In this document: one piece after another, positions 1 to 7,967 of the stretch
Layout: every line of letters begins with the position of its first letter
Position numbering within the stretch: position 1 is the first letter of the stretch
NCBI GenBank assembly: GCA_034933285.1
Contig: JAYFNT010000033.1
Location: 1 to 64,000 of the forward strand
Source: RPRC01 sp034933285
GTDB taxonomy: Bacteria > Desulfobacterota > Desulfuromonadia > Geobacterales > Geobacteraceae
DNA: 64,000 bases
Direction of reading: 5' to 3'
The notes under the pieces: model-generated
The model's input: only the letters and a program-made list of their open reading frames with translations
What the model was told of the DNA's origin: nothing
Database searches by the model: none
Made by a program: the position numbers and the translations under genes

Positions 1-140
1 GGACTGTATAAAGTGCCGACATCAGCTGGCTGGACGAAGGCGCATGCCTTGTAGTGAAGAACATCGGAAAGCCGTGTGCGGGAAAACCGCATGCACGGTT
101 TGATGAGGGAGGGCAGGAGAAATCCTGCTCTCTACTCTAC
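1..140 (+). ncRNA. 3' end of a group II intron (domains V and VI)
   Basis: The sequence from about 70 to 104 folds as a group II intron domain V: an AGCCGTGTGCGG arm, a GAAA-type loop, and a CCGCATGCACGGTT arm. It is followed by a domain VI hairpin (about 108-134) and the typical 3' end CTACTCTAC at 132-140. The 5' part of the intron and nearly all of its reverse transcriptase lie outside the window. An open frame ending in two stops at about 52-57 could be the last codons of the intron-encoded protein. The intron reads on the plus strand, opposite to the gene it interrupts, so splicing from that gene's mRNA could not restore it. Confidence 0.8.
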
Positions 141-605
141 CTGTACATCTGATTCCCAAAGACAGTCGTTAGTGCTTTCAACTAGTGCACGGTATTTTTC
201 CCCGTTACCCAGAAGTTTCTGTACTTCCAGCTTATTATGAGTGATATCCTGCAATAATACGCATATGCCGCCCCCCTTGTGGGGAAAGCAGCGATGTTGA
301 AACCAGCGGCCAGAAGGTTCGACGAAGGTGTCGAACACGCTCGCTTCTCCTGCCGCTGCCCGCATATACTCTTGCACCAAAGTGGTGTCCTGACTAAAGG
401 GGGAAAACTCCCAGAAGTTCTTACCGAGCGCATCGTCCCGTTTAATTCCTAAAACGGATTCAGCGGCGGAATTGAGATAAACAAATTGCCACTCAGCGTC
501 GCAGGCGAAGAACCCGTCAAGTAGGCTGTCTAAAGAAAGTTCAAGATGTCCCTTGGAGGATTCTTGGTTTTGAAAAGGAGATTTTTCTGAAGAGTCTTTG
601 TTCAA
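132..605 (-). pseudogene. PAS-domain sensor protein, 3' part cut off by the group II intron
   Basis: The protein starts at a TTG codon with a strong AGGAGG site just upstream. Residues about 20-125 form a PAS/PAC domain (DSLLDGFFACD, then LLQDITHNK). A second PAS domain begins at YRALVESTNDCLWESD and then stops. The last native codon is probably CAG at 141-143; the final Val-Glu-stop is read from intron sequence. The original gene was presumably a longer PAS-containing sensor kinase or diguanylate cyclase, but the output domain is not visible. The truncated product may still be made, but is unlikely to keep its signalling role. Confidence 0.7.
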
Positions 606-1047
606 AATTCCTCCTAGAAGGAAGGGTTAAATCAGTTTACACAAACCTCAGTTGGAGCATGAATTTAAATTGGAAGATTTGAGATAACCTGTGAATGCCT
701 AAATCCTCCACCCATGTCGGTCCTCATCCTTAGGCTTATAAAGGACATGCAACCTGTCCGGCATCCGGAATCTTTCCTCAACTCTAACCAGTTTTTTCCG
801 TCCAAAATCCCATAGAGGATCGTTGCCAGAGGCGGGATGAAAAGCAACGCAAAAAACCATGCGGTTTTGTTTGAAGGGATTTTAAATCATTCCGAAGAAC
901 GTCTACCAGGCAGAATATCCATTCGATGAAAAGAAAGAACAGGAGCAGAAAATGACGCTAAATGTTTTCATGGATCCCATTCTCCTCCTGGGATTTTTGA
1001 AAAATATTTTTTCCAAAACAAGCTTTTCAAGCCATTTAATTACTGAA
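606..1047. other. Gene-poor spacer
   Basis: No convincing gene is seen. A 60-codon minus-strand frame at 665-847 lacks a ribosome binding site and resembles no family I recognise. The stretch is AT-rich and separates two minus-strand genes. Confidence 0.4.
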
Positions 1048-1662
1048 TTACTGCATTACTTTCTTGCTTTCACTTGATATTGCAGGTTGTATTGGCGTAG
1101 TTTCACCTGCCGGACATGCTCCCCTGGCAGCAATCAGGCCAGCGGCGACGTCCTCAACAACCTCGTCGATATTCTCGATTAACTCGTCTTCGTTCGTGAA
1201 ATCCATGGCAGATCCTCTGCTATGTTCCAAGACAAAAACTTCTTTTCCATCTTTCGGATCAGTGCCTCTCATACGAGTGGTGCAAAAAGATTTTCCTGCA
1301 CCGAATCCAATCCAAAACCTGAGAGCCCGGCTGCCGGTAGTTAGATCCTTGAATTCGCCGTCGATAACAATGTCGGCGGTTGTGTTTGTTCTATCATTCA
1401 CTACCGCAACGTTTTCGATTCCAGCCATTTTTCGCAGTCTAACGGCGAGCTTCATTGCAAAGTCATGTTGATAGAAACTGAGTTCCTGTTTTCCCTTGAA
1501 TTCTCCGGTAACAGGGAAAAGGGTGATTGCAATGGTTTTTGCACAAGACCATTTTGTCTGGTCATTTAGGGAAAACTTGTCAATTGGTTGGGCGGCTTCG
1601 GCAGGGCAAAAAGAAACAGAGAACGCAATTACTGCCAGTAGAATTGAGGCAAATATTTTCAT
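1048..1662 (-). CDS. Secreted DUF4410-like protein
   Basis: The 204-residue protein begins with a clear Sec signal peptide (hydrophobic core SILLAVIAFSVSF, cleavage probably after AEA), so it should be periplasmic. The mature part carries the segment GSRALRFWIGFGAGKS at about 113-128, typical of DUF4410-type proteins, and a C-terminal acidic helix (NEDELIENIDEVVEDVA). A closely similar segment occurs in the lipoprotein encoded at 4444-5121, so the two are probably paralogues. An AAGGAG site precedes the ATG. The function of this family is not known to me. The gene lies next to a divergent regulator and transposon debris. Confidence 0.7.
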   Translation of the reverse strand: MKIFASILLAVIAFSVSFCPAEAAQPIDKFSLNDQTKWSCAKTIAITLFPVTGEFKGKQELSFYQHDFAMKLAVRLRKMAGIENVAVVNDRTNTTADIVIDGEFKDLTTGSRALRFWIGFGAGKSFCTTRMRGTDPKDGKEVFVLEHSRGSAMDFTNEDELIENIDEVVEDVAAGLIAARGACPAGETTPIQPAISSESKKVMQ

Positions 1663-1717
1663 GCTTTCTCCTTAAACGAAGTGTAGGTACCTATTGGAAT
1701 TCATCTGCATATCCACC

Positions 1718-2134
1718 TTAAACCAACTCCAGCAGCTCCATCGCTTCCCGCTCGATCATCGCCAGATTTTCGGCCTGGACCCCCGACCTTTTCAGGTTCT
1801 CAAACAGCTTCACGGCCACCTTGGCTTTCTTTGCCGAATCGAGCATCAAATCCTTCTTTGCCAGACAATTTTCCAACGTCGAAATGGTCTGCGACAAAAG
1901 ATCCCTGTCGTAATCAACATCGGCTTCCTTGAAATACATTTTGCCCGTTCCGGAAAGTAGCCAGTTGATATTTACGTTTAGTTTATCAAGGAGCGCTTCA
2001 AGGACTTTTCCCCCAGGAATGCTTGTCCCTTGCTCATATTGTTGCCAAGATCTGAGCCCGATTTCCAAAGTTTCGGAGATTTCCTTTTGACTCAATCCTC
2101 TATTCAATCTGACAGCTTTTAATCTTTCGTTCAT
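1718..2134 (-). CDS. XRE-family helix-turn-helix regulator
   Basis: The 138-residue protein has an N-terminal Cro/CI-type HTH domain (residues about 4-60) with the usual pattern LNRGLSQKEISETLEI followed by SWQQYEQGTSIP. The central part KLNVNINWLLSGTGKMYF is typical of XRE regulators with a phage-like C-terminal extension. The remaining 70 residues are helical and may serve dimerisation. It is probably a DNA-binding repressor acting on nearby accessory genes. It stands 55 bases upstream of the DUF4410-like gene on the same strand and could be co-transcribed with it. Its target is unknown. Confidence 0.8.
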   Translation of the reverse strand: MNERLKAVRLNRGLSQKEISETLEIGLRSWQQYEQGTSIPGGKVLEALLDKLNVNINWLLSGTGKMYFKEADVDYDRDLLSQTISTLENCLAKKDLMLDSAKKAKVAVKLFENLKRSGVQAENLAMIEREAMELLELV

Positions 2135-2277
2135 TCAGGCAGACCTATAGACAAACGCAAATATGCAGATAATTGCTGAAAAGTCTAAATAACGCGTAAT
2201 ATATGCTTTAAATGGATTATTTAATATATGATATTACCATTATGAACCAGTCGAATCAATCGAAAGACATAATATTA

Positions 2278-2450
2278 TTGGGGATACAGGGACGTTCTTG
2301 CTTTAGTGCATTAGCTTGGTTGAATTAGATATAATTAAATGTTATGTTTGGCCAATGCCACGACAACCTCGCCTCGACATACCAGACAGAAAAGGGGCAG
2401 GCTACTTTATGCGGCCAGGGGGCCAGGGCTACACATTTCATATTTTGAAT
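2278..2450 (+). mobile_element. Remnant of a REP-associated tyrosine transposase (IS200/IS605-like)
   Basis: The sequence GGGGATACAGGGACGTT at about 2280 resembles the outer end of such elements. At 2355 an ATG opens a frame reading MPRQPRLDIPD, the usual N-terminus of REP-associated Y1 transposases, but the frame runs into the other end of the element within about 30 codons. The segment TATGCGGCCAGG...CAGGGCTACACATTTCA near 2409-2440 recurs, slightly changed, at about 5160-5192. The transposase core is deleted, so this is a non-autonomous scar. Confidence 0.55.
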
Positions 2451-2569
2451 AGTCCCTTGACCTGAGATACCATTTCCCTCAGGTTCCTATCCAAAGCAAA
2501 TATATATTGACATCAAATAATTAAAATGCAATAAGAAATGAATGCCTATGATAAAGGAGGTTTAGGATC

Positions 2570-3055
2570 ATGCCAATGCCATGTCATCTTTCCTTGACAG
2601 GTGAAAAGCAGGGTGCGATTGAGGGGTCTTGCGAAATGCAGGGCAGGGTGGGGACGATACTTGTTTATGAGCTACGGCACAATGTTTACATGCCTCGCGA
2701 CCCCCATTCCGGTTTACCGACGAGCAAGCGCGTCCACGAGCCGTTCACTATCGTAAAGATGATCGACAAGAGCTCTCCCAAAATCTTCCAGGCGCTTTGC
2801 ACAGGAGAGCACATGAAGAATGTTACTCTCAAGTATTACCGCATCAGTAAACAGGGTACGGAAGAGCATTATTACACTACTGTCCTTGAAGATGCCATCG
2901 TCACAAATTTTCAACCTGCAATGCCAACCACCCTCATCTCAACGAATGATCCATACGGGCACATGGAAGTCGTTTCTTTCACGTACAAAAAAATCAAGCA
3001 TACCTGGGAACAAAGTGGTATTGAAGCCGAGGACTCCTGGACAGCTCCGAAATAG
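2570..3055 (+). CDS. hcp: Hcp-family type VI secretion tube protein
   Basis: The 161-residue protein has the Hcp signature throughout: an N-terminal beta strand (MPCHLSLTGEKQG), GSCEMQGRVGTILVYELRHNV, the HEPFTIVKMIDKSSPKIFQAL core, and a C-terminal strand EVVSFTYKKIKHTWE. Hcp forms hexameric rings that stack into the type VI secretion tube and often chaperones small effectors. A strong AAAGGAGG site precedes the ATG. No other T6SS component (sheath, baseplate, ClpV, VgrG) is encoded in the window, so this is an orphan or satellite hcp. The two genes that follow on the same strand are candidate cargo and immunity genes. Confidence 0.88.
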   Translation: MPMPCHLSLTGEKQGAIEGSCEMQGRVGTILVYELRHNVYMPRDPHSGLPTSKRVHEPFTIVKMIDKSSPKIFQALCTGEHMKNVTLKYYRISKQGTEEHYYTTVLEDAIVTNFQPAMPTTLISTNDPYGHMEVVSFTYKKIKHTWEQSGIEAEDSWTAPK

Positions 3056-3090
3056 AAGAGACTGCCAACCTGATAAAAGAGGAGAAAACT

Positions 3091-3441
3091 ATGGCGGAAA
3101 CTGATCATGAACGGTTTGTGACCGGCCTGATTGACAGGCAGCAGCTCAGTAATCAAAACCAGTGCCGGCAAAAAGCACGTGATGTCTACAAGACCTGCGT
3201 CAGCCATGTCGACGAAATTGAAAAAGCAAAGCAAGGACATTGTGGCATATGGGCGGTCGGTGGTGCCGCAGCAGGCACCTTGATCAGTAAATCTCCTTTG
3301 GGTACAGCCATTGGCGGCGGGATATCGCTGGCAGGATGTTTTCTCGTGGATTGGCTAGATTCGGCATTTTACGCAGGAAAGGCAGGATGCGCCATGGAAG
3401 CTCAAAGAATTTTCGACTTGTGCATGACTGATCCCGACTAA
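3091..3441 (+). CDS. Small Cys-rich glycine-zipper protein; candidate Hcp-linked effector
   Basis: The 116-residue protein is not recognised as a known family. It starts 36 bases after hcp with a good AAAGAGGAG site. Residues about 50-85 form a hydrophobic, glycine-rich hairpin (GIWAVGGAAAGTLIS, then GTAIGGGISLAGCFLVDWL) like glycine-zipper pore-forming or membrane-inserting peptides. Six cysteines are spread along the chain, suggesting disulphides in an oxidising compartment. There is no N-terminal signal peptide, which would fit export through the Hcp tube. I infer a membrane-active effector from context and composition; a structural or chaperone role cannot be excluded. Confidence 0.55.
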   Translation: MAETDHERFVTGLIDRQQLSNQNQCRQKARDVYKTCVSHVDEIEKAKQGHCGIWAVGGAAAGTLISKSPLGTAIGGGISLAGCFLVDWLDSAFYAGKAGCAMEAQRIFDLCMTDPD

Positions 3442-3496
3442 CGGAACAGCCTGCGTTTGCCGGAAGAAAATTGCCTGATATTCGGGAGATTGTCTG

Positions 3497-4159
3497 ATGA
3501 AGTGGGTTGAAAGCCTAAAGCGGCATGCCGATAGCCATTATTTGTTTTATGCGCTTTCCTACCTGATGGTGTTTCCGATTTTGCTGAAGCCGCTCACGGT
3601 ATGTCAGGAAGGTTTTGCTGAAAGCAGACTATTGCTTGACCTCCTTGTTGTCGGGAATTTCATGATTTTGTCTGCAAGCGGAATAAAACGTTTCACAAAT
3701 CTTGGACGATATATAAAGCACTCTTTAATGGTGGTAGGGATCTTGTTGGATGTTTTCTGCTACGCTTCTCTTGTCTATTATGGATGTATAGTGTCAGGAT
3801 ATCTAATTCTTCCAATTTCAGTGTCATGCGGGCTGGTTTTTTTGAATTTTGTCGAAATCTCAGGTCAGGACAGGAAGCAAGGAAAACATTTTGCCCGTAG
3901 TGTACTGCTATGTTTCATCTTCATTGCCATTGCTTTGTACCTGGCGATTTGGCACCTTGGTAACCGGTTTATGGTCGAATTCGAGGAAATAACATCAAGA
4001 GGGTCGTTCTTTGTGGAAAGCGGACTCGATTGCCAGCAAATATCAATTCTGGTCGGAAAAGCAAGAATGGAATCCTACATACAGATAACAATAGCGGTTT
4101 TGCTTCATTTGGGGTTGTTTTTTGTCCTGTTCAGGTACCTTCGGAAGAAATCGTCATAG
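3497..4159 (+). CDS. Polytopic inner-membrane protein; candidate immunity protein
   Basis: The 220-residue protein has about five to six predicted membrane spans (for example YALSYLMVFPILL, LLVVGNFMILSAS, LMVVGILLDVFCYASLVY, SVLLCFIFIAIALYLAIW, ITIAVLLHLGLFFVLFRYL). It belongs to no family I recognise. It follows the small glycine-zipper gene by 55 bases on the same strand and closes the hcp group. Membrane proteins of this size commonly protect producers from membrane-targeting T6SS effectors, so immunity is a reasonable inference from position only. Base composition is more AT-rich than in the large clusters downstream, consistent with acquired DNA. Confidence 0.55.
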   Translation: MKWVESLKRHADSHYLFYALSYLMVFPILLKPLTVCQEGFAESRLLLDLLVVGNFMILSASGIKRFTNLGRYIKHSLMVVGILLDVFCYASLVYYGCIVSGYLILPISVSCGLVFLNFVEISGQDRKQGKHFARSVLLCFIFIAIALYLAIWHLGNRFMVEFEEITSRGSFFVESGLDCQQISILVGKARMESYIQITIAVLLHLGLFFVLFRYLRKKSS

Positions 4160-4263
4160 AAATAAAGGGACACCGTACCAATTATCAAAAGAATCGGTAA
4201 GGTTCCACCCTCTGGTGCTCGTTTGATTAAATATATTCAAGAGTTGATGTATTTGCAAAAAAT

Positions 4264-4344
4264 CGTCATGCCCGCGCAAGCAGGTATCCAGTGGATATGT
4301 AATAGCTTGAAATCTTCGGATTTCCGCTTTTCGCGGGAATGACG
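4264..4344. repeat. REP-like inverted repeat
   Basis: The arms CGTCATGCCCGCGCAAGC (4264-4281) and GCTTTTCGCGGGAATGACG (4326-4344) are imperfect inverted copies of the CGTCATTCCCGCGAAAGC element found dispersed between genes in many proteobacteria. It lies between the convergent ends of the membrane-protein gene and the lipoprotein gene. It may act as a weak bidirectional terminator or an mRNA-end stabiliser. Confidence 0.65.
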
Positions 4345-4443
4345 GAAACAAGGGCTCTTCGACTTTTGCGATTGCATCGAGAGCAGCTCAACAAAAGTGG
4401 TCATCTATTCTAGACAGTTGGCTGTCATGTCTGCCACCTGTCA

Positions 4444-5121
4444 CTATCGAGTCGGTGCAGACAATACTCGTGATTTGTCGAAAAGGAGAAGCATCTTTCC
4501 TACATCCTCACCCACATCGCGTGTATCATCGGTGAGAAACTTCTCGTAGTCTCCACCCCAGGTACCGATGCCGGAAGATCTTGCATGTACGAATCTGGCC
4601 AAGACGGCATTGCTCTCTGCATCGGCTACCTCACCGGAGATTTCAACCCGGCTTTGGCCTGCTCCGAAACTGACCCAATAGCGGAGCGCTCTTGAACCGG
4701 GATTCATCTCTGTTACCTTTCCGCGGATAACGAGCACTTTGCCTTCTGTCTTGCCCATTCCTTCCAAAGGGACGGGTTCAATGGGGTATTTTGCGTCCAT
4801 GAAGGCTCCTTTCATCCCCATGAGAAAAATATCTGAACTTGCTTTCAATACCAGGTATGTTGGTTTATAGGTATTCTCATCTTTTGGCGGTAAAGGGGTT
4901 GCTGATGTATCCAGGCGTGCAACGGCAATTTTGGTGTAATCGGCGACATTGAAATCGTGGATTAAAACGAACGAGTCAATCAGGTTTTTCCAGTCTTTCT
5001 CGATCTGAGCTCCTGGGGGGGCTTCCGGTAAGATCTGAGGACTTGTTGTACACGCCGCCAGCAGCATGCATCCAAACAAAACACCGCAACATTTCAATCC
5101 GAAGCAATGCAGCCTTTTCAT
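4444..5121 (-). CDS. DUF4410-like lipoprotein
   Basis: Starting from the ATG at 5121, preceded by TGGAGG at good spacing, the product is 225 residues with a lipoprotein signal peptide ending in the lipobox LLAAC (Cys about residue 24). An upstream in-frame ATG would add 42 residues before the signal and is unlikely. The mature chain includes FNVADYTKIAVARLD and the DUF4410 hallmark GSRALRYWVSFGAGQS, shared with the protein at 1048-1662. It is probably anchored in the outer membrane or periplasm. Its role is unknown. The two relatives flank the hcp cassette on opposite sides. Confidence 0.72.
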   Translation of the reverse strand: MKRLHCFGLKCCGVLFGCMLLAACTTSPQILPEAPPGAQIEKDWKNLIDSFVLIHDFNVADYTKIAVARLDTSATPLPPKDENTYKPTYLVLKASSDIFLMGMKGAFMDAKYPIEPVPLEGMGKTEGKVLVIRGKVTEMNPGSRALRYWVSFGAGQSRVEISGEVADAESNAVLARFVHARSSGIGTWGGDYEKFLTDDTRDVGEDVGKMLLLFDKSRVLSAPTR

Positions 5122-5135
5122 TATTGACCTCCAGT

Positions 5136-5205
5136 ATGCGGATATGGGGACGTTGTCTCTATGCGGCAAGGGGTTCAGGGCTAAACATTTCACAAGGGGT
5201 TTTTC
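5136..5205. repeat. REP-transposase end fragment, second copy
   Basis: TATGGGGACGTT, followed by TATGCGGCAAGGGGTTCAGG and GCTAAACATTTCAC, matches the two terminal parts of the transposon remnant at 2278-2450, with the gene body missing. It sits just upstream of the lipoprotein start and could affect its promoter. Confidence 0.45.
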
Positions 5206-5323
5206 ATTCGATAATACTTTCAAATGTGTAGCCCCGGCACCAGTCATTTATACAAAAATCCAAAGCCTGCCCTTACTAGTATTGCACGTTTGCAGTTTCT
5301 TGCCCGTGAGCCATGGGAATTCG

Positions 5324-6205
5324 TCACTGCCGACCGCGGGTCTGCTTCGGTCCCTGGTGTGAGTGTTCCGCGGTTGTCCTGATTCCATCGTCCGTGAGCA
5401 GCACAAAACCGTCCTTGTAGAGACCGCCAACGGCTTTCTTGAACATCTTCTTGCTCATTCCCAGCGCCTGCTGGATTGCTGCCGGAGAGCTCCGGTCGTG
5501 GAGATGCAAAACGCCTCCAGCAGCTGCCAGTGCGTCCATGATGACTTTGCGCGCATCCGCCACTCCTTCGGCGCCCACCTTGCGCAGGGTTGCGTCAAGC
5601 TTGCCGTCTTCGCGCACCCGCTTGACATAGCCGGACAGCTGCGTACCGGCGCCGGCTCCTGGCGGCAGTTCGTCCCGGTAGAGCAGCGCGGGGTAGCGCT
5701 GGTTGGCGATGACCTTGGCGCCGAGCTCGGTGAGCTGCCAGACCAGCAGGTCCAGCGGATCGCCCTCATGAACCTCGGGCCGCGCGAGGTCGAGACAGGC
5801 ATCGATCCGGGCATTGGCGAACGGCCGCCCCTGCTGGTCCACTTCCACCCTGACCAGGTAGCTGCCGCCGACCTGCATCCGCTCGGGCTGGAGGGCAAAC
5901 GGCGCGAGCAGATCCTTTGCCAGGCCCCAGTCGAGAAATGCCCCGTGGGGGCCGACCGACTTGACTGTCAGCAGGGCAAATTCTCCGGCCTGGGCAAGAG
6001 GGCGCCGGCAGGTAGCCTGCAGTTCGCCTGCCGTATCCTGGTAGAGAAAGACCTCCAATTCCTCGCCATCGACAGCATCAGGCGCTTCCCTGCGCGGCAG
6101 GTGCGCTTCCCGTTCGCCGGCCTCCAGCCAGATGCCGCCTTTGTCGACGCGGACGACCCGCAGGGTGTTCAGGCGGCAAAGTTCCGGGTGCTGCGTATGT
6201 TCCAT
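5324..6205 (-). CDS. CvfB/YitL-like S1 RNA-binding protein
   Basis: The ATG at 6205 follows an AAGGAGG site; the longer frame upstream is not coding. The 293-residue protein resembles the CvfB family: tandem S1-like OB folds (LNTLRVVRVDKGGIWLEAG, then FALLTVKSVGPHGAFLDWG with the motif DLLAPF) and a C-terminal winged helix (SPAAIQQALGMSKKMFKKAV). CvfB homologues bind RNA and affect virulence or stress gene expression in Gram-positive bacteria; the role here is unknown. It appears monocistronic on the minus strand. Confidence 0.85.
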   Translation of the reverse strand: MEHTQHPELCRLNTLRVVRVDKGGIWLEAGEREAHLPRREAPDAVDGEELEVFLYQDTAGELQATCRRPLAQAGEFALLTVKSVGPHGAFLDWGLAKDLLAPFALQPERMQVGGSYLVRVEVDQQGRPFANARIDACLDLARPEVHEGDPLDLLVWQLTELGAKVIANQRYPALLYRDELPPGAGAGTQLSGYVKRVREDGKLDATLRKVGAEGVADARKVIMDALAAAGGVLHLHDRSSPAAIQQALGMSKKMFKKAVGGLYKDGFVLLTDDGIRTTAEHSHQGPKQTRGRQ

Positions 6206-6341
6206 GTGCCCCTCCTTCTGGGAACGAACAGGATGCCGGTTCCGGCACCGGAGACAGGTCAATGTGCGGTTGCTGCCTCGGAAAGTATACACCGGGGAAA
6301 TGGATTCTGCCTGGATGAATGCTGTTTCGCTCAGGCGGCGA

Positions 6342-6600
6342 TCGTTGCTTCGTCGCGTGACATACCGCGTCAAAAGGTATGCATCTCCCGGAAAAATCCT
6401 CTGAAAACATGCCATGAGCCGCGGCAGACAGGGCATCGCGGCGTTTTCCGTCGGGCAGAAGCGAGATGCCAAGCAGAATCTCCGCCCGGGTGATCACGCT
6501 GATGTAGAAAACATCGCCGGTATGTCCCTCAAACCAGTCCATGAGCGCCTGTCCCGGCTGGGAGCGCACCAGCCCGGACACCCCATGAACTGTTCTGGCC
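6342..6600 (-). pseudogene. VapC/FitB-type PIN toxin remnant
   Basis: The frame reads GLVRSQPGQALMDWF, then ISVITRAEILLGISLLPDGKRR and EDFSGRCIPFDA. These are the successive core segments of FitB/VapC PIN-domain ribonucleases, including the conserved Glu of the ITRAEI motif. The N-terminal DTN metal-binding segment is lost through a frameshift at about 6585-6600, and the C-terminal part after PFDA is replaced by unrelated sequence. No antitoxin gene is visible next to it. The locus is dead as a toxin. Confidence 0.6.
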
Positions 6601-6689
6601 TATGGCTCGTAGTGCCCTTGTAAATTGAATTCACCCAAAAGGTAAGGGTATTTCGCAAGGGAAATACGAGTTGTCGAATGTTGCTTGAA

Positions 6690-6747
6690 TGTCCATAGTT
6701 TGGACATATTGTCTTGACCTGTCCAATTATGGCAAAGAAATGGACAG
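6690..6747. promoter_or_regulatory. Operator block B, downstream of fic
   Basis: It contains two palindromes built from the same half-site: TGTCCA-N5-TGGACA (6690-6706), then 13 bases, then TGTCCA-N15-TGGACA (6720-6746). The same arrangement with identical spacing occurs on the other side of fic at 7863-7919. It may also serve as the transcription end of fic. Confidence 0.55.
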
Positions 6748-6749
6748 AT

Positions 6750-7829
6750 TTACCCTTTTAGAAGCTCGATGAGCTGAGGGTTTATGAAAACTTTTTCCCT
6801 TCCCATTTGGAAAGAACGAAGCAGTCCAATTTCTTCCAGCTTTTTGAGATAAACGGATGCGGTTTTCCTTTCCGCAATCCCGGATTCCACCAAAAAAGCT
6901 ATTTTGCAGTAAGGCTGAATGAATATCAGATCAATAAGTTCACGAGAATATACCGTTCCTGGCAAGTGTTCTTTACAGTAGATAACGGTTTCTTCCAAGA
7001 GATCACGAATGGCTTTTATTTTTTCACATGTCCAGGCAGCAGTTTCCTCAATTGCGGTAAGCATGTACAATACCCACGGCTCCCATGCTCCCTTTGCTGT
7101 CACATTACGCAGCAACCGATAATATTCATTCTTGTTTTCAATAATGTATCTGCTCAGGAATAGAACCGGGATTTTCAAAAGGCCCTTCTCTACAAGAAAA
7201 AGAATATTCAGGATACGACCTGTCCTTCCATTACCATCATGGAACGGATGAATAGCTTCGAACTGGTAGTGTACAACCGCCATCCTGATCAGCGGGTCAA
7301 GGCCATCTTCCTGGTGAATATATGACTCAAGATTGCCTAATTTCTCACGGATTACAGCTTCTCCTTCCGGTGGCATATAAAAAACCTCGCCGGTAGCAGG
7401 ATTGGAAAGTGTTGTCCCTGGTACTTTCCTAACGTCAACTTCTGTGTTTTTAAGAGTCCGACAGATTTCTATCATTAGATTCACGGAAATGGGGCGCTCC
7501 AGAAGCATGTCGAACCCATTTTTCAGAGCCGTTCGATAATGAAGCACTTCCTTTGTCGCGGGATCACTCGCAGATGGTATTGCTGCAGCTTGAAAAAGTT
7601 TATCACTCGTGGTTATTATATTTTCAATTTCAGAGCTCGCTCGTGCTTCCTGCAAGGGGATAGAGTTAATCAGCATGCTTTGGTTTGGAATTAAATCCCC
7701 AGCCCCTTTTAACTCCGCAAGTGCTCTGTTGGCACTTATTGCTTTCCTTAAGATTTTTTTACTTTCCAACTCTGCTTGCGGAGGTAGTAACGGTAAATCG
7801 TTATAAGGTTTTAGAGGATCGAAGGGCAT
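6750..7829 (-). CDS. Fic-domain protein adenylyltransferase with winged-helix tail
   Basis: The 359-residue protein is a class II Fic enzyme. The N-terminal part carries the auto-inhibitory motif S-x3-E-N (SSEIEN, residues 65-70). The catalytic loop HPFHDGNGRTGR is intact at 194-205, with the active His194. The C-terminal 70 residues look like a winged helix (KTASVYLKKLEEIGLLRSF). Fic enzymes usually transfer AMP from ATP to Ser, Thr or Tyr of a target protein; the target here is unknown. Matching operator blocks lie on both sides, suggesting the C-terminal DNA-binding domain regulates its own locus. No separate antitoxin is seen, consistent with built-in inhibition. Confidence 0.88.
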   Translation of the reverse strand: MPFDPLKPYNDLPLLPPQAELESKKILRKAISANRALAELKGAGDLIPNQSMLINSIPLQEARASSEIENIITTSDKLFQAAAIPSASDPATKEVLHYRTALKNGFDMLLERPISVNLMIEICRTLKNTEVDVRKVPGTTLSNPATGEVFYMPPEGEAVIREKLGNLESYIHQEDGLDPLIRMAVVHYQFEAIHPFHDGNGRTGRILNILFLVEKGLLKIPVLFLSRYIIENKNEYYRLLRNVTAKGAWEPWVLYMLTAIEETAAWTCEKIKAIRDLLEETVIYCKEHLPGTVYSRELIDLIFIQPYCKIAFLVESGIAERKTASVYLKKLEEIGLLRSFQMGREKVFINPQLIELLKG

Positions 7830-7862
7830 AACTGTTTCCTGGAAGGTATTATTTTACAAACG

Positions 7863-7919
7863 TGTCCACAGTATGGACCTATTTTGCAAACATGTCCATA
7901 AAATAATATATTTTGGACA
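7863..7919. promoter_or_regulatory. Operator block A, upstream of fic
   Basis: TGTCCA-N5-TGGACC (7863-7879), 13 bases, then TGTCCA-N15-TGGACA (7893-7919). It lies 34-90 bases upstream of the fic start, where a repressor would act. The half-site spacing matches block B exactly, although the bases between half-sites differ, which points to selection for protein binding rather than a simple recent duplication. Confidence 0.6.
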
Positions 7920-7967
7920 CGTTTGGCGGGATGAAACTCCTGTCGAACTGAAAGGAGGGAATAATCG

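Noticed and set aside
665..847. 60-codon minus-strand frame upstream of the PAS gene
   Set aside because: No ribosome site, no recognisable domain, and it would require an improbable composition for a real protein.
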